From: Methanobacteriota archaeon
GTDB taxonomy: Archaea; Halobacteriota; Halobacteria; Halobacteriales; Halalkalicoccaceae
Length of the DNA: 7,737 nucleotides
Assembly: GCA_022561895.1 (NCBI GenBank)
Contig: JADFQH010000139.1
Span: 1-7,737, forward strand
Direction: 5' to 3'
This document shows positions 1 to 6,429 of the stretch, piece after piece; the stretch's first letter is position 1, and each line of letters opens with the position of its first letter. The translations under genes and the position numbers were made by a program. The notes under the pieces were generated by a model. It made no database searches, had not been told where the DNA came from, and saw only the letters and a list, made by a program, of their open reading frames with translations.

Positions 1-393
1 GACGCCGCCGAACTCGTTCTCGACGAAGTTCGAGGCGGAATCGATCCCCTCGTGCGCATCGGGGACGGGGCACGACTACGGGGTGCGACGATCATCAATG
101 CGCTCGATGACGTACGAATAGAACTCGTTGACGAGACGGGAACGACCCCCTCACTTGGCACCGGGACACGAGGGATGGGCGACGTACTCGCGGCGACAAA
201 TATCGCCCGACTGGAAGGCGAGGCGATCAAGCGCCGCGAGATCGAACCCACCGATGGCGAACTCACGACCATCAAACGCCGCTCCAGAGAACAGTCATCG
301 GAAAACAGGGAGATCGATACCGAGCTTGCGAGACGGGTCGCCCACGGTGAGTTGACGATCGAGGAAGCCTTAGCGGAACACCGTGAGGGGTAG
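1..393 (+). CDS. C-terminal part of an unrecognised haloarchaeal protein
   Basis: An open frame runs from base 1 to a TAG at 391-393, giving 130 residues with no stop; the start lies before the window. The first in-frame start-like codon is a GTG at 52-54, but reading continues cleanly ahead of it, so this is a partial gene. The first half looks like a folded domain: alternating hydrophobic strands, then a Gly/Thr-rich turn (GTTPSLGTGTRGMGD) and a helix (VLAATNIARLEGEAI). The last ~50 residues are very charged and probably form a helical acidic/basic tail ending in AEHREG. No catalytic motif or membrane segment is visible and I cannot assign a family. It converges on the minus-strand DoxX-like gene with only 3 bases between the two stops. 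Coding status is well supported by length and acidic haloarchaeal composition; function is unknown. Confidence 0.75.
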   Translation, partial: DAAELVLDEVRGGIDPLVRIGDGARLRGATIINALDDVRIELVDETGTTPSLGTGTRGMGDVLAATNIARLEGEAIKRREIEPTDGELTTIKRRSREQSSENREIDTELARRVAHGELTIEEALAEHREG

Positions 394-396
394 TCG

Positions 397-882
397 TCAC
401 TTCTCATCGAAGCGCGGGGTGGCCCGAACCGTCGCGCCGACGACCAGCGCTGCCCCGATCATCACGAGGTTCTTAATGATGTACTGACCCTCGATCGTCA
501 GCGCGTACGGGAACTGTACAAACGTCACCTCCGGGAGCAGGAGAAGTGGAAGAAACGTCCCCGGCATCTGGACGAACAGGAGGAGAATGCCGAGTCGGAT
601 GAGCGGCCGGTAGAGTAGACAGAGGCCGATCAGCACCTCCCATATTCCCAGAACGGGGACGAACAGCTCCGGCGAGACGACGTAGACGGTGTTTGCGACC
701 AGTTCGGCGGCGGGACTCAACCCGAGGGGTTTGAGCGCGCCGAACCAGACGAACACGATCCCGATGGAGTAGCGAAGCAGACGCAGTCCCCAGCGGTCCA
801 TCCAGCCGGCGATGACGGCGTCGAACGATTCGAATCGCTGTACGAGGTCGTTTCTGCTTCGGGGAAGCTGTTCTGCGTCCAT
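397..882 (-). CDS. DoxX/YkgB (DUF417)-like small integral membrane protein
   Basis: A 161-residue membrane protein. Four hydrophobic segments are visible at about residues 35-50, 70-91, 94-116 and 135-152, after a charged ~30-residue cytoplasmic N-terminus. The signatures VFVWFGALKPLG (43-54), ELVANTVY (60-67), LGIWEVLIGL (78-87) and the late Gly-Gln-x4-Lys-Asn pair (GQYIIKN, 132-138) resemble the YkgB/DUF417 branch of the DoxX superfamily. Family members are small four-helix proteins, some linked to quinone or thiosulfate redox or stress responses; the substrate here cannot be told. I chose the ATG at 880-882 because the domain begins soon after it, and the longer frame up to 1050 would run into larC and adds only an Arg-rich stretch. 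No Shine-Dalgarno is seen. It lies 91 bp downstream of larC on the same strand, so co-transcription is possible, though a weak TATA-like element lies in the gap. Confidence 0.82.
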   Translation of the reverse strand: MDAEQLPRSRNDLVQRFESFDAVIAGWMDRWGLRLLRYSIGIVFVWFGALKPLGLSPAAELVANTVYVVSPELFVPVLGIWEVLIGLCLLYRPLIRLGILLLFVQMPGTFLPLLLLPEVTFVQFPYALTIEGQYIIKNLVMIGAALVVGATVRATPRFDEK

Positions 883-933
883 AATGGAACGACACCGTCG
901 CCGCTGTCGTCGGATAGCGCTACGTGAAGGACG

Positions 934-943
934 CGTATAACGG
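934..943 (-). promoter_or_regulatory. Weak TATA-like element upstream of the DoxX-like gene
   Basis: On the minus strand the gap between larC and the DoxX-like gene contains CGTTATACGC, about 55 nt ahead of the ATG at 882. If used, the transcript would carry a leader of roughly 28 nt without a Shine-Dalgarno. This is a weak match in an otherwise GC-rich gap, and read-through from larC is equally plausible. Confidence 0.25.
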
Positions 944-973
944 TTCGTCGGTCGATGGATCGGTGGCGAGTCG

Positions 974-2263
974 CTACGGCCGCTCGCGCTCGAACGCCGC
1001 CTCCGCACGGTCCACGATCTCGCGAATCGCAAGCCCCGTTTCGTTTGCAACGGCCGCCGCGTCGTCGTATTCGGCGCTCACATCGTAGATTTCGCCCGAC
1101 TCATCGCTCGCGATCTTCACGTCGAGTTCGTACTCTTCGCCGTCGAGTTCGAGCGAAACGCTCTCGATTTCACGATGTGCTACCCACCGATGGGTTCCGG
1201 CGGTCGCGCGCACGCCCAGCGTTCCCGTCTCTTCTGCGAGCCGTCGGGCAACTCGTTGAGCATCCTCCGGCCGACAGATCACTGTCACGAGATGGCCGGG
1301 ACGGGATTTCTTCATCGTCGCGGGCAGAATCGAAACGTCGCGTGCGCCCGCTCTGGCGAGCGTTTCTTGCAGTCCGCCGAGGAGCTCGGGCGAAACGTCG
1401 TCGACGTTGGTTTCGAGCACCGTGATCTCCTCGCGAGTGAGTCCCCTGTTTTCCCCGAGTGTCGCGCGCAAGACGTTCGGCCGGTTCGAAAAATCCGCGT
1501 TCCCCGCGCCGTAGCCGACGCCGGAAACCCGAAGTCCGGGCAGGGTTTCGACCCCGTCGGCGATCCGTGCGAGGATCGCCGCGCCCGTCGGCGTCAGCAG
1601 CTCCCGTTCGATGGGTCCGCCACGGATCTCCCAATCCGCTCGTTCTGCGATCTCGACGACCGCAGGTCCCGGAACGGGGTAGATCCCGTGGCTCATTTCG
1701 ACCGTTCCGCCGCCAGTTGAAAGCGGCGTCGTCACCACGCGATCAGGGTCGAGATCCGCGAGGAGCAAGATCACACCGACGATGTCCGCGACGGCGTCGT
1801 CCGCGCCGACCTCGTGGAAGTGGATGGAGTCGAGATCCTCGCCGTGGACGGCGGCTTCTGCCTCCCCAAGGGTCGTAAATATCTCGATTGCCCGTTCTTC
1901 GATCGGTGAAGAGAGCCCCATCGATGCGACGAGATCGCAGACCTCGCGATACGAGCGGTGGGGTCCTGCACCCTCGGCATGGGCGTGTGGCTCGTGGTCG
2001 TTGTCGTGTCCACCACTGTCGTGAGCGTCTTCGTCATGATCATGATCGTGAGCGTCGTCTTCGCCGTGAGAATCAGCCGTGAGCACCACGTCCACGCTTG
2101 TCGCACTGATCCCACTTTTGATCACTTCGTTGATCTCATAGCGCACGTCGAGTGTCGACTCGACCGGGGCGAGCACGTCCGAATCCGCGCCAGTCGCGAT
2201 GAGCGCACCGAGGATCATATCGCCGCTCGCACCGGTTCGCCCGTCGAACGCAAGCGTTCTCAT
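974..2263 (-). CDS. larC: LarC, nickel insertion protein for the nickel-pincer nucleotide cofactor
   Basis: A 429-residue protein of the LarC (formerly DUF111) family. LarC inserts nickel, in a CTP-dependent reaction, into pyridinium-3,5-bisthiocarboxylic acid mononucleotide, the last step in making the cofactor of lactate racemase and related LarA enzymes. Family blocks are present in order: FDGRTGASGDM near the N-terminus (6-16), HFHEVGADDAVADIVG (148-163), LTPTGAAIL (223-231), GVGYGAGN (248-255), ETNVDDVSPELLG (284-296) and MKKSRPG (317-323). Between residues 66 and 102 is a linker with ten His and many Asp residues, probably a metal-binding loop. In Lactobacillus the gene is split into larC1/larC2 and joined by frameshifting; here it is one continuous ORF. 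The ATG at 2261-2263 starts right at the family motif and lies about 26 nt downstream of a TATA box. No larA, larB or larE is in the window. Confidence 0.95.
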   Translation of the reverse strand: MRTLAFDGRTGASGDMILGALIATGADSDVLAPVESTLDVRYEINEVIKSGISATSVDVVLTADSHGEDDAHDHDHDEDAHDSGGHDNDHEPHAHAEGAGPHRSYREVCDLVASMGLSSPIEERAIEIFTTLGEAEAAVHGEDLDSIHFHEVGADDAVADIVGVILLLADLDPDRVVTTPLSTGGGTVEMSHGIYPVPGPAVVEIAERADWEIRGGPIERELLTPTGAAILARIADGVETLPGLRVSGVGYGAGNADFSNRPNVLRATLGENRGLTREEITVLETNVDDVSPELLGGLQETLARAGARDVSILPATMKKSRPGHLVTVICRPEDAQRVARRLAEETGTLGVRATAGTHRWVAHREIESVSLELDGEEYELDVKIASDESGEIYDVSAEYDDAAAVANETGLAIREIVDRAEAAFERERP

Positions 2264-2284
2264 ACCCTACCCCTCGCGCTCGTG

Positions 2285-2294
2285 GATAAAAAGC
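2285..2294 (-). promoter_or_regulatory. TATA box of a probably leaderless larC promoter
   Basis: Read on the minus strand, GCTTTTTATC is centred about 26 nt upstream of the larC ATG. That spacing puts the expected transcription start at or next to the start codon, giving a leaderless mRNA, the usual haloarchaeal design. A G-rich stretch between the box and the ATG (GAGGGGTAGGG) could act weakly as a Shine-Dalgarno if the start were further upstream. Confidence 0.6.
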
Positions 2295-2346
2295 GCACGA
2301 TCGTCCACATCCGAGCGCGGTCGTGAGAGCCGTTCGAGCAGTAGGG

Positions 2347-2354
2347 TTTTTGTA
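2347..2354 (+). promoter_or_regulatory. TATA-like box ahead of the upstream ORF and cdc48
   Basis: TTTTTGTA is the only T/A-rich element on the plus strand in the larC-cdc48 gap. It is centred about 26 nt before the ATG at 2376-2378, the same spacing as the larC and kaiC-like promoters in this window, and about 120 nt before the cdc48 ATG. It overlaps a short inverted repeat (GGGT...ACCC, 2344-2357). The match to a haloarchaeal TATA box is imperfect because of the G. Confidence 0.4.
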
Positions 2355-2375
2355 CCCGCTCGCACGTAGCATACC

Positions 2376-2474
2376 ATGCGAATGACTGACACACAACGTC
2401 GAACGGGTCGTTGCAACACAAGACCTATCGGCGCTGCAAACCGACACCCAACCATCCCCGCAGTCCCATCATGA
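2376..2474 (+). CDS. Possible 32-codon upstream ORF overlapping the cdc48 start (ATGA)
   Basis: From the ATG at 2376 an ORF of 32 codons (MRMTDTQRRTG...IPAVPS) runs to a TGA at 2472-2474, which overlaps the cdc48 ATG as ATGA. The peptide is basic (Arg-rich), unlike the acidic proteins around it, with no obvious domain. The TATA-like box at 2347-2354 would place a leaderless transcript start at about its ATG. cdc48 itself has no visible Shine-Dalgarno, so termination-reinitiation at the ATGA is a reasonable model for its translation. It may equally be a chance ORF in an ordinary 5' leader; nothing in the peptide alone shows selection. Confidence 0.3.
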   Translation: MRMTDTQRRTGRCNTRPIGAANRHPTIPAVPS

Positions 2475-4696
2475 ACGAAGTACAACTCGAGGTGGCGAAA
2501 GCCTACCCGAACGACTCGGGACGAGGTATTGCCCGCCTCGACCCGGACACCTTGTTACACCTAAAACTGAGTCCCGGCGACATCATCGAGATCGAAGGCG
2601 GCGACACGACCGCCGCGAAGGTCTGGCGCGCCGATCGGCAGGACTGGAACACCGATACTGTGCGCATCGACGGCTTCACCCGACAGAACGCCGATGTCGG
2701 GATCGGCGAGCGCGTCACGATCCGAAAGGCAGAGGCGACGAAAGCCAATACACTCGTACTTGCCCCGCCCGAGGAGGCCTCGGTTCAGTTCGGCTCCGAT
2801 GCCGCAGGCATGGTCAAACGCCAGATCCTGAAACGCCCGGTCGTCGAACGCGACATCGTCCCCGTGATGAGTTCGACCAACCATCCGTTCATGCGCTCGC
2901 CCGGCCAAGCAATCCCCCTCATTGCGGTCGAAACCGACCCCGAAGGGGTCTGTTTGATTACCGAGGATACCAACGTCGAGCTACGAGAAGAACCCATTTC
3001 GGGCTTCGAGAAGACCGGCTCGGGCATCACCTACGAGGATATCGGTGGTCTGAGCAACGAGATCCAGCGCGTGCGCGAGATGGTCGAACTGCCGATGAAA
3101 CACCCCCAGATCTTCAAGAAACTGGGGATCGAACCACCCCAAGGCGTCTTACTTCATGGTCCGCCCGGTACTGGAAAGACCTTGCTCGCAAAAGCCGTGG
3201 CGAACGAGACCTCCGCAAGTTTCTTCTCCATTGCCGGACCCGAGATCATCTCGAAATATTATGGAGAGAGCGAACAGCAGCTTCGAGAGATCTTCGAGGA
3301 CGCAAGCGAGGAATCGCCCGCGATCATCTTCATCGACGAACTCGATTCGATCGCGCCAAAGCGCGAGGATGTGACTGGAGAAGTTGAACGCCGGGTCGTC
3401 GCCCAGCTACTGACGATGATGGACGGCCTCGAAAGCCGGGGACAGGTGATCGTCATCGCCGCGACCAATCGCGTTGATAGTGTCGATCCCGCGCTCCGTC
3501 GACCCGGACGCTTCGATCGAGAAATCTCGATCGACGTGCCCGACGAGATCGGTCGGGAAGAGGTCCTCCAGATCCATACTAGAGGGATGCCGCTGTCCGA
3601 TGACGTGAGCCTTCCGGAACTCGCGGACGACACGCATGGGTTCGTCGGCGCGGATATCGAGAGCCTCACGAAGGAGGCAGCGATGCGCGCACTGCGACGA
3701 TATCTCCCCGAGATCAATCTCGACGAGGAGGAAGTTCCGCCCGAACTCATCGACCGGATGATCGTCAAACGCGGGGACTTCCGGGGCGCGCTCGGCGAGG
3801 TCGAACCCAGTGCGATGCGGGAGGTGCTCGTCGAACTTCCCAAAATTTCGTGGAACGACGTCGGCGGACTCGAAGACGCCATCGGCGACGTAAAAGAGAG
3901 CGTCGAGTGGCCCCTGACCAACCCCGAACGATTCGATCGACTGGGAATCGATCCTCCGGCGGGCGTCCTCCTCTATGGGCCGCCCGGCACCGGAAAAACG
4001 CTGATGGCGAAGGCGGTCGCCAACGAGACGAACGCGAACTTCATCTCGATTCGCGGCCCACAGCTCCTCTCGAAATGGGTCGGCGAGTCCGAAAAGGCGA
4101 TCCGTCAAACCTTCCGGAAAGCCCGGCAGGTGAGTCCGACGGTCATCTTCTTCGACGAACTCGACTCGCTTGCGCCCGCACGGGGCCAGGACGTCGGCTC
4201 GAACGTTTCGGAGCGAGTCGTCAACCAGCTTCTCACTGAGCTTGATGGGCTCGAAGAGATGGAGAACGTGATGGTGATCGCCGCGACCAACCGGCCGGAT
4301 ATGATCGATCCCGCGCTCATCCGCTCGGGCCGATTCGATAGGTTAGTGATGGTCGGCCAGCCCGGCGAAGAGGGCAGACAGGAGATTCTCAAGATCCATA
4401 CCGGAGAGATCCCGCTCGCCGCGGACGTGAGCCTGCGCGAACTCGCGGAGATCACGGATGGGTACGTGGGAAGCGATCTTGCGAGCATCGCCCGCGAGGC
4501 GGCGATGACCGCGCTGCGCGAGGACAGTGAGGCAGAGGTCGTCGAGATGCGCCACTTCCGCGGGGCGATGGAGTCGGTCAGACCCACGATCACCGATGAC
4601 ATCCTCGACTACTACGAGCAGATCAAAGACGAGTTTGCCGGTGGGACCGCGGAACCCGGCCGGAGCAGACAGGGCAGCCGCATCGGCTTCCAGTAG
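2471..4696 (+). CDS. cdc48: Cdc48/CdcH, two-ring AAA+ unfoldase (VAT/p97 homologue)
   Basis: A complete 741-residue Cdc48 protein, the usual haloarchaeal length. The hexamer pulls and unfolds proteins with ATP and probably hands them to the 20S proteasome in the cytoplasm. Residues 1-~180 form the substrate/adaptor N-domain (double-psi barrel and small barrel). D1: Walker A GPPGTGKT 230-237, pore loop KYYG 262-265, Walker B IIFIDE 285-290, sensor Asn333, arginine fingers Arg344/Arg347. D2: Walker A GPPGTGKT 503-510, pore loop KWVG 535-538, Walker B VIFFDE 558-563, sensor Asn607, Arg618/Arg621. Both rings look catalytically intact, with aromatic pore residues in both, as in archaeal VAT. The ATG at 2471 is chosen because MNEVQLEVAKAYPNDSGRGIAR is the typical N-terminus; an in-frame TTG at 2411 would add a 20-residue basic stretch atypical of the family. 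No Shine-Dalgarno is seen. The tail ends in Gly-Phe-Gln. Confidence 0.97.
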   Translation: MNEVQLEVAKAYPNDSGRGIARLDPDTLLHLKLSPGDIIEIEGGDTTAAKVWRADRQDWNTDTVRIDGFTRQNADVGIGERVTIRKAEATKANTLVLAPPEEASVQFGSDAAGMVKRQILKRPVVERDIVPVMSSTNHPFMRSPGQAIPLIAVETDPEGVCLITEDTNVELREEPISGFEKTGSGITYEDIGGLSNEIQRVREMVELPMKHPQIFKKLGIEPPQGVLLHGPPGTGKTLLAKAVANETSASFFSIAGPEIISKYYGESEQQLREIFEDASEESPAIIFIDELDSIAPKREDVTGEVERRVVAQLLTMMDGLESRGQVIVIAATNRVDSVDPALRRPGRFDREISIDVPDEIGREEVLQIHTRGMPLSDDVSLPELADDTHGFVGADIESLTKEAAMRALRRYLPEINLDEEEVPPELIDRMIVKRGDFRGALGEVEPSAMREVLVELPKISWNDVGGLEDAIGDVKESVEWPLTNPERFDRLGIDPPAGVLLYGPPGTGKTLMAKAVANETNANFISIRGPQLLSKWVGESEKAIRQTFRKARQVSPTVIFFDELDSLAPARGQDVGSNVSERVVNQLLTELDGLEEMENVMVIAATNRPDMIDPALIRSGRFDRLVMVGQPGEEGRQEILKIHTGEIPLAADVSLRELAEITDGYVGSDLASIAREAAMTALREDSEAEVVEMRHFRGAMESVRPTITDDILDYYEQIKDEFAGGTAEPGRSRQGSRIGFQ

Positions 4697-4701
4697 CTCG
4701 C

Positions 4702-4714
4702 TTCGTTTTTCGAA
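4702..4714 (+). terminator. T-tract terminator after cdc48
   Basis: Five consecutive T residues (4706-4710) lie 10 bases after the cdc48 stop codon and are flanked by a small inverted repeat TTCG/CGAA. Archaeal RNA polymerase terminates at short T-tracts, so this is the natural end of the cdc48 transcript. The stem is only 4 bp and may be irrelevant. Confidence 0.5.
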
Positions 4715-4792
4715 CTCGACACGCCGAATAGTAACGAGAGTATCGGACAAACGGGTTTCTTCAGCCTCGTAGTCAGCCGGACGACTTCTTCG

Positions 4793-4804
4793 GACCGGCC
4801 GGTC
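4793..4804. repeat. 12-bp perfect palindrome in the cdc48-kaiC gap
   Basis: GACCGGCCGGTC reads identically on both strands. It lies about 100 bp upstream of the kaiC-like TATA region, in non-coding sequence. A dimeric regulator could bind here, but a single GC-rich 12-mer palindrome in a GC-rich genome may be chance. Confidence 0.35.
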
Positions 4805-4900
4805 AGCGTTCACAACGGGGCGGGAACCGACGACTTTCTACGAGAATCCGATAGCTACCTCACAACCGAATATTTAGAATAACCTACACAACAAATAATA

Positions 4901-4914
4901 AATTATATTATATA
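4901..4914 (+). promoter_or_regulatory. TATA box of the kaiC-like operon within an AT-rich island
   Basis: AATTATATTATATA is centred about 26 nt before the ATG at 4933, fitting a leaderless transcript. It sits in a 63-base stretch (4868-4930) with only about 11 G/C bases by my hand count, sharply unlike the surrounding GC-rich DNA. A second AT-rich block (ATATAAAAAA, 4919-4928) lies right at the start codon and another (AATATTTA, 4869-4876) further upstream, so more than one start site is possible. There is no clear Shine-Dalgarno; AAGGA at 4916-4920 is 12 nt from the ATG. Confidence 0.65.
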
Positions 4915-4932
4915 GAAGGATATAAAAAACGT

Positions 4933-6429
4933 ATGCAGACGCAGGAGACGGTTGGTGAGCGTGTGTCGACAGGTGTCGACGGTGTCGATTCGATTCTTCA
5001 CGGTGGGTTTGTCCCCCGGCGGACGTATATGGTTCGTGGCGACCCCGGAACGGGAAAGAGTCTACTGGGGCTTCATTTCCTTCTTTCGGGAGCCAACGAG
5101 GGCGAAGACGTGCTGTACATCAACTTGGAGGAGTCGGAAGCGAACATCCGACAGAACGCCGATTCGTTCGGGTTCAGTGTTGAGGAGGTTGCGTTCCTCG
5201 ATCTCAGCCCGGACTCGGATTTCTTCTCGAAGGACCTCTCGTATGATATCTTCAGTCCTGATGAAGTAGAACAGGAATCACTCACCGCAGAGATCGCAGA
5301 TCGCGTCGAGACGCTGACCCCGGATCGAGTGTTCGTCGACCCGCTGACGCAACTACGGTATCTCGCGCCCGACGAGTACCAGTTCAGAAAGCAGGTGCTT
5401 TCGTTTATGCATTTTCTCCATAGCGAGGGCGCGACTGTCCTTTTCACCTCACAGAACACGACGCCCCAGCCCGATGACGATCTTCAGTTCATGAGCGACG
5501 GAACGATCACCCTCACGCGTGACCCGCGCGAGCGCACCCTCGAAGTCACCAAGTTTCGAGGATCCGACTTCGAGGCCGGCAAACACTCGATTCGAATCGC
5601 ACATGGCGGGATGAGCGTTTTTCCGGACCTCATTCCACGTCAGCACGGCCGGGAGTTCACCGACGAAACCATTCCTTCAGGGGTCCCCGAACTGGATCAG
5701 CTGCTGTACGGTGGCATCGAACGCGGGACCGCAACGATCATCACCGGCCCGACGGGCGTTGGCAAGACAACCACGGGAATCCAGTTCATGAAAGAAGCCG
5801 CTGGGAGGGGTGAACGGTCCATTGTGTACACGTTCGAGGAGGGCAAAGAGACACTGATCCACCGGTGTGAATCGATCAGTATGCCGGTCAAGGAGATGCT
5901 CGATCGGGGGACACTCACTATCGAGGAGATCGAGCCGCTGGAACTTTCTGCCGACGAGTTCGCCCATCGCGTTCGCCGGGAGGTCGAAGAGGAGGACACC
6001 GAGATCGTCATGCTCGACGGCATCGCGGGGTATCGTCTCTCGGTTCACGGTGGTCAGGATGATCTGACGCGCGAACTCCACAAGATCGGCAAGTATATGA
6101 AAAACATGGGCGCAACGTTGCTACTCATCAACGAGACCAACGCCATCGCGGGCAACTTCGAGGTTACCGACGAGGGTGTGAGCTATCTCGCTGACAACAT
6201 CCTCTTTCTCCGCCATCTGGAGATCGATGGGGACATGCGAAAGGCGATCGGCGTGCTGAAAAAGCGCACGAGCGATTTCGAGCGAACAGTGAGGCAGTTC
6301 CAGCTCGATGAGTACGGCATCCGGATTGGCGAGCCGATGACTGGGCTCCGAGGAATTCTCAACGGGACCCCCGAATGGATCGACCGACCCAAGGAGCTAC
6401 TCGGGGACGCCGGGGAGAAAGAACGATGA
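4933..6429 (+). CDS. KaiC-like double-domain RecA-fold signalling ATPase
   Basis: A 498-residue protein with two KaiC domains in tandem, the same architecture and near the same length as cyanobacterial KaiC. Domain 1: Walker A GDPGTGKS 36-43, paired catalytic Glu66-Glu67 (NLEES), Walker B VFVD ending at Asp136, and the family strand KFRGSDFEAGKHSIRI (207-222). Domain 2: Walker A GPTGVGKT 272-279, Glu302-Glu303 (TFEEG), Walker B IVMLD ending at Asp362. Both sites look competent for ATP hydrolysis. By alignment from memory, the KaiC phosphosites Ser431/Thr432 correspond to Ser417/Tyr418. The C-terminal tail after the fold is short and charged. Haloarchaea carry several such proteins (the cir genes of Haloferax), affected by light and linked to motility and signalling, but they lack KaiA. 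It starts an apparent operon with a microORF and a Bat-like regulator. I am sure of the family, not of the biological output. Confidence 0.93.
   Translation: MQTQETVGERVSTGVDGVDSILHGGFVPRRTYMVRGDPGTGKSLLGLHFLLSGANEGEDVLYINLEESEANIRQNADSFGFSVEEVAFLDLSPDSDFFSKDLSYDIFSPDEVEQESLTAEIADRVETLTPDRVFVDPLTQLRYLAPDEYQFRKQVLSFMHFLHSEGATVLFTSQNTTPQPDDDLQFMSDGTITLTRDPRERTLEVTKFRGSDFEAGKHSIRIAHGGMSVFPDLIPRQHGREFTDETIPSGVPELDQLLYGGIERGTATIITGPTGVGKTTTGIQFMKEAAGRGERSIVYTFEEGKETLIHRCESISMPVKEMLDRGTLTIEEIEPLELSADEFAHRVRREVEEEDTEIVMLDGIAGYRLSVHGGQDDLTRELHKIGKYMKNMGATLLLINETNAIAGNFEVTDEGVSYLADNILFLRHLEIDGDMRKAIGVLKKRTSDFERTVRQFQLDEYGIRIGEPMTGLRGILNGTPEWIDRPKELLGDAGEKER

Noticed and set aside
883..1050. Upstream extension of the DoxX-like gene by 56 residues
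   Set aside because: It would overlap the end of larC and adds an Arg/Ser-rich sequence typical of out-of-frame GC-rich DNA; the membrane domain begins after the ATG at 882.
2034..2050. Short tandem/palindromic repeat (TCATGATCATGATC) as a possible regulatory or recombination site
   Set aside because: It lies inside larC and is explained by alternating His and Asp codons.
1958..2326. Plus-strand ORF with a very hydrophobic Val/Met-rich stretch resembling a membrane helix
   Set aside because: It is the antisense of the His/Asp codons (CAT/GAC read backwards give ATG/GTC) in the larC His-rich loop, so the apparent helix is an artefact.
2369..2379. Small inverted repeat GCAT-ACC-ATGC near the uORF start as an operator
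   Set aside because: Four-base arms are expected often by chance, and nothing else supports a binding site.
2411..2470. TTG start extending cdc48 by 20 residues
   Set aside because: The extension is basic and lacks family similarity, while the ATG at 2471 begins the standard Cdc48 N-terminus.
4343..4813. Minus-strand ORF of 156 codons covering the end of cdc48 and the intergenic gap
   Set aside because: Two thirds is antisense to cdc48, no domain is visible, and no promoter or Shine-Dalgarno precedes it.
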